A model generated the notes under the pieces. It was not told the origin of the DNA. It saw only the letters and a program-made list of their open reading frames with translations, and did no database searches. Below are positions 55,742-64,000 of a stretch of 64,000 bases of DNA, in pieces. The DNA is from Larix kaempferi. Taxonomy: Eukaryota; Streptophyta; Pinopsida; Pinales; Pinaceae. Made by a program: the position numbers and the translations under genes. The stretch is from the NCBI GenBank assembly GCA_027924585.1, contig BSBM01001024.1:3038001-3102000 (forward strand), written 5' to 3'. The first letter of the stretch is position 1, and each line of letters starts with the position of its first letter.

Positions 55742-58700
55742 ATGGCTAAAGGTGGCAAAAGGAGAACGAAGGCAGTTGATGAAAGCACCAGACTGGAGAC
55801 AACGTTCCAAGACATCAAATGCACTACAAACGTGCCTCCGAAAGTAAACTGGGGTGATGTCTACCGCATGATAAGAGATTAGAACTTCCCTAAAGCTCTC
55901 CTTGAAGAAGAATGCTTATATCAAAATATCCGGAACTCCTGTATATCCAAAGCAACCACATGTCTAGAACTCTTCCCATGCTCAGAGGTAATCAGATGGG
56001 TGCTACAGCATGCCAACACCGAAACTAGAGTCATAGCAGATAGCACGGGAAAGGCCTTTGCATCGTTTCACCCGTCTTATATCTCAACAGCTTACTAACT
56101 ACCCAAAGCACAACAACGGCTTGATGATGTGTGGTTGGAAGAAATCCATATGGATAATCTAGACATGGAAAGAAGGTTGTTAATTTCAGGCAAGCAATTC
56201 AGAAGAAAAGACAGTGAAGAATACGAAGTCCGGAATCTGAGGCCTCCCTTCAGACTGATCGCTCTCATGCTAAGCAGAATCTTCGGGAGACCCGATGGGA
56301 CGATGTTTATGCTACAATGGGTCCCTATCATCCACTATGTAGCCTTCAAAGGGACAATCTTCAATTGGGATGACATTCTCTCAGACAGCCTGACATCAAC
56401 AATAACAATGGCTAAAGAAGGGTTGGTAGAAAGGAAAGCAGAATTTTATATGGCTTCGTACCTCATAGATTGCATCGTGGAAAAATGTCTTTTTCCCAAG
56501 TTGGGATGCATGTGGAGCTTAGCAGAGGGTCCGATGTTCATAGCCTACAAGATCTTTTGGGCTTAGAATTACAAGAGGGATTACAAGCTCATTGCGAGGA
56601 GTTCATAATGCCCCTTTATCAGTTGATATTTAATGAAGAACCTAATTTTTTATCTGAAAACACCATGGAAGCCTTGGAAAAGTATGGCGATTTCTATTTC
56701 TCCCCAAAAGGTACCTACATAAGAATGTATGGAGGTTCCAAAGCCCCATATATTCTCCCAAGGTATGCTACAGATTACATAGTCCATAAGGAAATGGTAA
56801 AGCAAGTATTCATTGATGGGATGGGTAACACCTTGTATAAGGCCAAGAAAGCCACTTTTCCCCCCTCACCCTTTTATGTTGGGTCCTACAAGTTTTCAGG
56901 AATTGCAACTGTGAAAGAGTTTGTTGCAGAATTGAGGAGCTTTCATTTCGGAGAGAGGATTTTTCACAGGAATGATCGGCAGGGAAAAATTGCACAACAT
57001 TGCAAAGAACTCTCCACTCCCCATGAATATGCCAACTTTTATGATCCACAGGAGGAACCATATAGGGGAATCAGAAATATGGCTGAGCTACAGATTTGTC
57101 AGGTGGAAAAAGGAGGGGCCAGCTCGAGCTCCAAGGCTTTCTCGGAAGAAGAACTAAGGCTCTTGGAACAAGCAAATAAAATCCAAGAAGATAAACGTAG
57201 AGAAGAAGAAAATTTGAGGATCCAAGCAGCCGAAGCCGAGGCGAAGAAGAAAGAAGAAGAGGAAGAAAGAATTAGGCTGGAAATTAATGCTAAGCAGGAA
57301 GAAGATGACAAAAGAAGGAAGGAGCAGGAGGAAGAGGCACGGAGGAAAGAAGAAGAAGAAAATAAATCCCAAGAAGATGTTGATCCCAAAATCCCAGACC
57401 TGCAAAACTTGGATATGAGTTCCCCCATAAGGGATCTACCCATTGTCCCTTTCACACCCTATAAAGGCAGCACAGTTTCTAATTGGCAGAACTTTGCTTA
57501 CAACAAGAAGAGAAAGACCATTGTCAAAGAGACAGGTTCCAAATTGAAAAGGCCTTTTCGGCCAGACATCATCACCACACAGGAAACCACGGTCATGCGG
57601 AACACAGAAGAGGCTGCCAGGATCCTAGCATCCATCTCCGTAGCCACGGTTACAACAACCGCAGACAATGTTAACATATTGGGTGACAGGTTGGATGAAG
57701 AAAAGGAGAAGGTGCAACAGCTTCAGGAAGCCTTAGTCAAAGAGCATAATTACACAAATCTGATGATCGAGAAGAATAATGCTCTAACATCTCAAAAGGA
57801 AGAATTAAATAAAGCACTCCAACAATTGGAGGTAGATAGGAGAGCTCTAGCAATACAAATAAGAATATTAGAATTAGAAAATGCAGAGCTTAAAGGTAAG
57901 AATTTGAAGCTCGAATCGGATAAATTTGACAACCTTCAAGAGGTCGATGACCTAAAGGAGCACATTGAGAAGTTACAAGGAGAAAATGAATCGTTGGAGC
58001 AACGATTGGAGTTGGCAAACAACAAAATGGGAGACATCAGCCCCTTCCACGAGCAAGCTTGTGGAATACTAAGAGAGACCTATGGAGTCCGAGAACTCAT
58101 AGCAGAGGAAGTATACAGACTAAAAGCAGTCATGACCAAAGTCAAGGAAATCAACATTGAAGCCACAAGGATTAGGAGGAAGCACGCACGCATCAGTGGG
58201 GAGATTAAAAAGCACATCGAATGGAGAGAAGGGAAGTCATAGTTCCCAACAACCCTTCCCCTTAAGTTTGTTGTTGAATACAAGGCAGATATATGCATCC
58301 TGGAGTATTCTAAAGACTACAGAGTAAAGTTGGCCACCGTAACCTCAGCCACTTATGAGCAATGCAAGACTGTGTACTGTCAAATCCGGACCACATAGGA
58401 AAGTTGCCGAATAGCCATGCCCCAAAGGATAGAATAGTTCCCGGATAAAGCACAGTATTTAGCTAATCTAAGTATAGAGCTCCAGGCAGAAAGTGAATAT
58501 GTGCAGAAGCTGGACACCTTGACAGCAGAAGATCTACACCAATTTATCATCCAAGCTGTTGTTCATCAACACAACCTGGAAGAAAGCCTCCGGGTCACCA
58601 CAGCCGAAGTAACTGTCTTAGCAGAAGAACCAGCCAAGCAAGAAATATCTCTCAGATTCATAAGTCCCCTGGTTGGAACGAATATTGTAAGGGACACAAA

Positions 58701-58836
58701 TCACTGGGGAATTCATATAGTAGAGGTGGAGAAGGCATTGGCAGCCAGCCAAGCTACCACATTGGAGAGTGGCCCAGCCATTGCAGTAGTGCAAGAAGAA
58801 ACCCCAGCAATCCCAGAAGCGCCTCAGGCCCCATAG
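55742..58836 (+). pseudogene. E2 gene: unknown protein with long coiled-coil C-terminal part
   Basis: Frame starts at MAKGGKRRTKAVDE and follows the E1 protein block by block: WGDVYRMIRD, LFPCSEVIRWVLQH, MLSRIFGRPDGT, KGTIFNWDDILSD, FYMASYLIDCIV, LGCMWS, EKYGDFYFSPKGTYIRMYGG, LPRYATDYIVHKEM, FHFGERIFHRND. After about residue 470 comes a Lys/Glu-rich helix (KKKEEEEERIRLE..), a Pro-containing linker with a basic patch (NKKRKTIV), then a long predicted coiled coil (about 57670-58050). The frame goes on past a TAG at 58240 to 58836. Breaks: TAG near 55878, TAA near 56096, TAG near 56564, a frameshift near 56590, and TAG at 58240 and near 58397 and 58436. Role unknown. The basic patch could be a nuclear signal and the coiled coil suggests oligomers; both are inference. 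Confidence 0.72.
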
Positions 58837-59604
58837 GAGTCGGCTTAGGGATAGCTTGCGTCCGCTAGCATGCCTCATGAACGTTTATTTTTGTATATTC
58901 CTTTGGACTATTAAATGACTTGAAATGTTTAACTCCCGTTGTTGCAAAATATTTGAGAAATTTCTCTTATGTAATATTCAGCACTACAAGACAAATTAGG
59001 GGGATATAAACGGTTAGGGTATAGGTGGCAACTCTGGGCACATTTTGTAGAGCTATATATAGCTGATTAGAAGGAGAGAACAAGGACTTTTGGCAGGTGA
59101 AATTCTTTTTCTGTCTTGTAAAGGAACTATTTCTGCTACATCAATGGAAAAATCATTTTGGCCTGTGGAAGCTGGCACAACATTTTGCATGGAGTCTTGT
59201 TGATTAAATGCTGAACTATTTCTGCACTTTTCATACATTTCTTGTGAGATCTTTCCTGGCTCTTATGAATTAATTCTCTGCTATGAATGGTTTCATATTC
59301 TTTTGTAAAGTTTCTGTGTTAAATGGGTAATTGAATACTTACATTTATCTGAGCTATCTTGGATAATCTTTCTTTTCTGCTGTAAATGCCCCTTTCAATT
59401 TAACAGCTATCTGTGGAATTATTGGGTGTATTTTCCAGTTTATTTCCCATTCTTTAAATCTGCTCCTTATAAGGATAGGTAATTTAGATTAAATCAGATT
59501 AAGATATATTTGTTTTCCCGCATGCATTTAATATAGGGCACTTGCATATCCTTTTAAATACAAAATACATAACCGGTGGATCGAGCTGCAACCGTTAACC
59601 GGAT

Positions 59605-59662
59605 GGATTCCCCACACCAAACGGTGAGTGATCTAGTTGGGATTGCTTACCGGGGAGAATCC
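59605..59662 (+). promoter_or_regulatory. Conserved 3'-terminal nested hairpin of E2
   Basis: GGATTCCCC (59605-59613) faces GGGGAGAATCC (59652-59662), enclosing CACC-AAAC-GGTG (59615-59626). The hairpin lies 37 bases before the element end, the same distance as in E1. The terminal about 100 bases are about 90% identical between E1 and E2, while the coding parts are far more diverged. Confidence 0.55.
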
Positions 59663-59699
59663 CTTGCTGATTGATGCAGCGATATTCGAGGCATCAACA

Positions 59700-59704
59700 G
59701 AGTG
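59700..59704 (+). repeat. Right target-site duplication of E2 (GAGTG)
   Basis: Identical to 54116-54120. Confidence 0.9.
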
Positions 59705-62010
59705 CACAAAAATGTGCATACTTCGTGAGTATATCAACAACCACCATAATAACATTCTTTCCTTCTGACTTGTGTAGACCTGTGATAACATCCATTGAGG
59801 CTTCTTCCCAGCGCTGGCAAGGTTTGTCTAATGGTTGTAGAAGTCTCGGGGTCTTAATAGTTTCCACCTTATTCTATTGGAAAACCAAGCATTCGACCAC
59901 GAACCTTTGAACCTCAGTTTTAAGACCTTCCCAAAAAAATTCCTTATTGAACCTGTGGTAAGTTTTCAGGAATCCAGAGTTCCCACCTATAGGAGAGGTG
60001 TGTAATTCCGAGAGGACCTTTTGTTTGATTTGGGAGTCTTTGCATAAATATAAGTGATCCTTATACCATAGTGAATCATTTTTCCACACAAAAGTATCTA
60101 ATACACTAGGATCATCATGTAGCTTTTGAATAAGTGTCCACAAAGATAGGTCATTTTTCCATTCTTCCCTTGTTGTTGATACCCAATTAGGTTGTAGAAT
60201 GGAAATTGCACAAAGTAATGCCACGACATCTTCATCTTTTCTGGAAAGCGCATCTGCCACCACATTATGTTTCCCTTTTTGATAGATGATTTCAAAGTCT
60301 TATCCCAACATATTGGTTACCCATTTTTGTTGCTATTTCGAAGATAATCTCTTTTCCAAGAAATATTTAAGACTATCATGATCTGTTTTGACCTTGAAGT
60401 GTCTACCTATTAGGTAAGGATGCCATTTCTTAAGAGCATGTATAATTGCCAACATTTCCTTCTCATAAATGGGATTTTGTAAGTGCTTTACCTCGATTGG
60501 ATGACTTGTGAAATCAATCAGGTGTCCTTCTTGCATTATAACCGCCCCAATCCCATTTCCCGAAGCATCACATTCCACAATAAATGTTTTGGTGAAGTCT
60601 AGTATGGCCAAAACAAGAGCTTTGCACGTTGCCTTCTTAAGCTGATCAAAAGATTTACTTGCCTCTGAAGTCCAAGAAAGTGCATGTTTCTTCAATAATG
60701 ATGTTAGAGGTGTTTCTATTCTTCCATAGTTCTGAAAAAACTTGCGGTAGTACCCTTTCAGACCTAAGAATCCTTGAATATTATTCAGGTTTTTGGGAAT
60801 TGGCCAGTCCATCATGGCTTTAATTTTGTTGGGGTCTGCCTTGACACCTTCCTGAGATACAATATGACCCAAATATTCTACCTCATTTACCCCAAAGAAA
60901 CATTTGGAAGGTTTTGCATATAGTTGTTGCTCCTTTAGTAGTTGTAGTACCCTGTCAACATGTTGAACATGTTCTTCCCAAGACTTTCTATATATTAGTA
61001 TATCATCAAAGAATACAAGAATTTTTTTTCTAAGGAAAGGCTTGAAAATGGAATTCATCAAACCTTGAAATGTGGAAGGCGCATTCGTGAGACCAAATGG
61101 CATGACCGAAAATTCATAATGACCTTCATGAGTTCTGAATGTTGTTTTTGGAATGTTTTCCTCCATTCCAATCTGATGATATCCGGAACAGAGATCCAAC
61201 TTTGTGAAGAAAATTGCTCCATGTAATTCATCTAACAATTCGTCGATGACAGGAACGGGAAATTTATCTTTAATGGTGATCTTGTTGAGATCTATATAAT
61301 TTGGACACATACGCCATGATCCATCTAACTTGTTTACCATTACCACTAGTGCAGAGTAAGAAACTTGGATAGGCCTAATTATGCTGGGCTCTAACATTTC
61401 ATCAACCATATGCACAATTTCACTCTTTTGTCCATAGGGGTATCTGTGAATTAAGTGAATAAAATGATCAAAATCTTGAATAAGTGGAAGACCTTTTGGA
61501 ATATCTTCAAATACCTCAAAATGATTATCAATCACCTTTTGGAGATCTGGGGAAATACGAGACTTAGATGTTTGAACATCTAATGAGAATAATTGTGCAA
61601 TCACACCTTGATGCCCATTTTTCACCAATTTTTTCATACCATTAGAGATTATCACCTTACTTGGTTTCCCTGTGATACCATTTAAATCATATTCCTTTCC
61701 TTCCCATAAAAATTTCATGAAAAGCTTTTGAAAATCAAAATCCATTGTTCCCAATGATTGTAACCATTGTACTCCTAAGACAACATCACCACCCCCCATT
61801 GGAATAGTAGTCATTGGACTATTCAATACATATTCACCCATAGTGAGATTGATCTTATGGCATTTTCTTGAGCAATTGATAGTTCCTCCATTTGTAGTCA
61901 TTACTTGAAACTATGGTGTTGGATATACAAAGCAATTGAGAACCTTGGTTAATTTACAGTGAATGAAATTATGAGTACTACTAGAATCAATCAACATTGT
62001 TTCCTTTTTC
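59700..62010 (-). pseudogene. Chromovirus protease - RT - RNase H - integrase (first part)
   Basis: Minus strand in order: protease LIDSSSTHNFI (about 62000-61970; the usual LIDSG has become LIDSS), then a 522-codon frame from 61901. RT has the catalytic FFDDIL box (about 61005), NKLDGSWRMCPNYIDLN and FGLTNAPSTFQ. RNase H has ECDASGNGIGAVI, EKEMLAI and KTDHDSLKYF. A TAG-type break lies at 60333-60300, then NVVADALSRK and the integrase zinc region, with the second His lost (HTSPIGGNSGFLKTYHR). Then VECLVFQ, a stop, WEEASMDVITGLHKSEGK with the first catalytic Asp, and VDILTKYAHFCAL, ending at E2. Confidence 0.85.
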
Positions 62011-62162
62011 TTTTTGATATATCCTTCGATCTTGAGAGTTTAAGGAGTGCTAATTCCAACCAATGCATGATAAGATATGGTGGGAGTAATCTCTTCGGAA
62101 GTAGTATCTTGTATTTCTTCATCTTGAGATGGTTCCTGTTATTTTGGTGCTTCTTGTTCATT

Positions 62163-63227
62163 TTATTCCTCCGCTTCACAATCTATGTAAAATAGTTTCT
62201 TCTCAGTACACTTATGGCCCTTACTGTATTCGCTATCACAACTATAACAAATCCATTTTCCTCTCTTTTCATCTAGTTTTTTTGGTGTCAACCTTGTAGG
62301 TTGTGGATGACTATAGACCACACTTCCTTCTCTATAGTTGTAAGTGGTAGACTTCCTTATTTCCAACTTTTCTTGCCACCCTAAATGCATGCTCCAAGGA
62401 CTTAGGTTCTTGAAGGCGAACCTCATGTTGGATGTGATCCTTCAAAGTTCCAATAAAGAGATCCAACAAGTTATCTTCTGAAATATTCTTCACTACGAGG
62501 CTTCGCTTCTAAAACTGCTTGATGTGCTCACTAACTAGGCCTTTTTGCTTGAGATTTACCAATTGTCTAAAGAAGGTGTTGCTATTTATATCCAAATAAT
62601 GTGCAATCAATTATTTTGTGAATATAGACCAAGAGATAATATATTCCTTTTTACGGTCACAAATCCATTGGTAGCATATAAATTGATCAGGATCTAAATA
62701 TAAGGATGAAATGGTTACCTTATGCAAAGTTGGAACCTAGTGTAGATCAAAGAACTGCTGCATCTGGAATATCCATGTTATTGGATCATTGCCATCAAAC
62801 TTTCTCATGCCAATCTTGGGAAGCCCCTTGGTGACCATCCTTGATTATTTCCATTATCAGAATCATTTCCTCTTGGAATATTCTTATTCATGGAATGTTT
62901 TTCAACATGGACCTTATCTTTACCCTCCTGAGTATCATGGAACACATTATCACCTGGAGAAGGAGTATCCTTTGAATTTTGTATGAGATTAGCAATATTT
63001 TCCATTTGTTCCATCATCCCTTTCATATTTTCTTCCATCTTATTATCCATATGTTTAATCAAATTCCCCTCTAAATTAACTAAATCAACTGCTTTCACAG
63101 ATCCTTTAATCATATCTTCCAACTGGAACACTTGAAAAGATAGGTCTTCCCTTTCATCGTACGTTGGGGATGACTCCTCAGGTGGTTTGAGTGGAGTGTG
63201 AGTTTTTACACTTCCTTTTGGTGGCAT
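62163..63227 (-). pseudogene. Chromovirus gag (broken)
   Basis: Starts MPPKGSVKTHTP at 63227 (chromovirus gags often begin with such short basic leaders). It has a helical N-terminal part (LEDMIKGSVKAVD..) and ends with a CCHC-type knuckle WICYSCDSEYSKGHKC (about 62265-62215), the typical plant chromovirus form. The middle (62805-62430) is in mixed frames with stops near capsid text such as LFIGTLKDHIQHE, showing several indels. Confidence 0.72.
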
Positions 63228-63658
63228 TATGAACAATACAAAGAGATACCACACCCTATGTTTCACCACAATTAGATCCTTCTACTCAAATTTATTCAAA
63301 TTTAAAATGGTGTAGCTTTTTTCAAACCTTGATTGGAAGACTGTTTTAGGGCCGACTTGAAACTGATGTTAATTTAAAATTTAGGCTCCTCTGTGTCTGA
63401 AATTTCAACCCGATGTATCTTGATGTGTACTTTTTCCAATGCCGTAGGTCTGACCTAATTATGATGTACCAATAAGATTTTTTTGTGAATATCCCAACAC
63501 TTCTTATTTTTGGTCTTTCCAGAAGAGCGAACTTGTACAATCTTCCATGTGTCCAATATTTCACATATAATGATGAAAACCCTACCACAGATCCATTGGT
63601 ATCTATTATTTCTGATGCAACAAGTCTCACTCAATTTGGATCTTTCATGTAGGGAATG

Positions 63659-64000
63659 TAGTGATCCTTAACCCATAAATTGAATCACAACAAATATATA
63701 GAACACTTAAACTTCATAAATAACCAAAATACATTCAACATAAGAATAACACCAAGATATAGAGAAACCCTTAAGGTAGGGTAACATCATCAATTACTCC
63801 TTAGGGAAGGAATCACTCCACAAGCCATGCTTGTACAATAATAATCCTCAACATGACTAATACAATGATTCTCATCTATATTTATACTTTCTCATGAGTA
63901 TACTTAGGGGTCCATGCCTTATTATTATATTATTTCTTCTAACTAACCCCCAACCACCAAGTGGACCATATTCCATTATAAATGGCCACATTACATTAAT
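63659..64000 (-). repeat. 5' LTR of minus-strand chromovirus (partial, runs off the window)
   Basis: On the minus strand the LTR would end ..GGATCACTACA at 63659. It shares scattered blocks with 52830-53146. A clear primer site is not seen next to it; a poor TTGTTGCATCAGAA lies 25-40 bases further in, so the exact border is uncertain. Confidence 0.45.

Larger units (their letters stand above)
54121..59699 (+). mobile_element. Element E2: 5.6-kb mobile unit carrying an unknown gene
   Basis: Starts TGTTGTTGGTAC and ends GAGGCATCAACA, between perfect GAGTG copies. The chromovirus integrase reads through without gap when E2 and one copy are removed, so both borders are exact. TG..CA ends with a 5-bp duplication are the mark of retroviral-type integration. 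Yet no start of a 3' LTR matching TGTTGTTGGTAC, and no end of a 5' LTR matching GAGGCATCAACA, was found inside, and there is no RT, RNase H, integrase or transposase motif. Content: C-run at the left end, GC-rich degenerate array, TATA box, leader intron, one long gene, and a 3' part with TATA-like TATATATAG (about 59055) and conserved hairpins. Possible readings: a non-autonomous LTR element with deleted or very diverged LTRs, or an integrase-type DNA transposon with short TGTTG ends. Confidence 0.8.
52830..64000 (-). mobile_element. Minus-strand chromovirus, interrupted by E2
   Basis: Reading the minus strand: 5' LTR (from beyond 64000 to about 63659), gag with CCHC knuckle, protease, RT, RNase H, integrase, chromodomain, polypurine tract (53162-53147) and 3' LTR (53146 to about 52830). 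Element E2 (54121-59699) is inserted inside the integrase core. Multiple stops show the chromovirus was dead or died after insertion. Confidence 0.85.

Noticed and set aside
57099-57455. Ser/Phe-rich minus-strand ORFs in E2
   Set aside because: They are the reverse of the Lys/Glu coiled-coil coding sequence and have no independent support.
58262-58290. TGTTGTTGAATACAAGG as the start of a 3' LTR of E2 (resembles TGTTGTTGGTACAACC at 54121)
   Set aside because: Similarity is limited to about 14 bases, it lies inside the coding frame, has no purine tract before it, and the following sequences do not align.

Overview
The window looks like nuclear DNA of a seed plant with a very large, repeat-filled genome. 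A gymnosperm is my best guess, because a huge intron is packed with old nested LTR retrotransposons, but the species cannot be fixed from the sequence. I see no bacterial, organellar or CRISPR features. Only one host gene is recognisable. It lies on the minus strand and belongs to the plant phosphoglycerate-mutase-like (histidine phosphatase superfamily) proteins. Exon 1 (32263-31833), exon 2 (31719-31474) and exon 3 (4958-4877) join in phase with good splice sites, and a TATA box lies about 90 bp upstream of the ATG. Exons 2 and 3 are separated by a 26.5-kb intron. The remaining exons lie left of position 1.

Layout of that intron: 9300-18744 is a plus-strand Ty3/Gypsy element with a 4-kb LTR, an Asp-tRNA-type primer site, gag, protease, an RNase H of the second (archaeal-like) type placed before reverse transcriptase, RT, a decayed original RNase H and the start of integrase. 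A 352-bp miniature LTR element (TRIM type) has jumped into its gag. The integrase is cut at 18745 by a minus-strand relative (18745-26504) with the same 4-kb LTR type, which carries only a long gag frame. Then come two minisatellites, a Copia-like LTR (27125-27660) and the 3' end of a chromovirus with its LTR (27661-30194). A tRNA-derived SINE-like head lies next to exon 2.

Right of the gene are a hAT-type non-autonomous transposon with 8-bp target duplication (32739-33692), a long stretch without genes, and a third diverged LTR of the 4-kb family (36765-38894). A second LTR family (called W here) has copies at 488-2770, 40960-42989 and 47115-49321. From 52.8 kb to the window end lies a minus-strand chromovirus (gag, protease, RT, RNase H, integrase, chromodomain).

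The most unusual objects are two related mobile genes, called E1 (about 43044-47086) and E2 (54121-59699). E2 sits inside the chromovirus integrase between perfect 5-bp duplications (GAGTG). Removing E2 plus one duplication restores the integrase reading frame exactly. E2 starts TGTTG and ends CAACA but has no recognisable reverse transcriptase, integrase or transposase and no long terminal repeats that I can find. It carries one long gene with its own TATA box, a probable 5'-UTR intron and a C-terminal coiled coil. E1 carries a diverged homologue and shares a well conserved, hairpin-rich 3' terminus. Both genes are broken by stops, several of which look like CAG-to-TAG changes. I do not recognise this protein family with certainty, and it is the best candidate for an undescribed system in the window.
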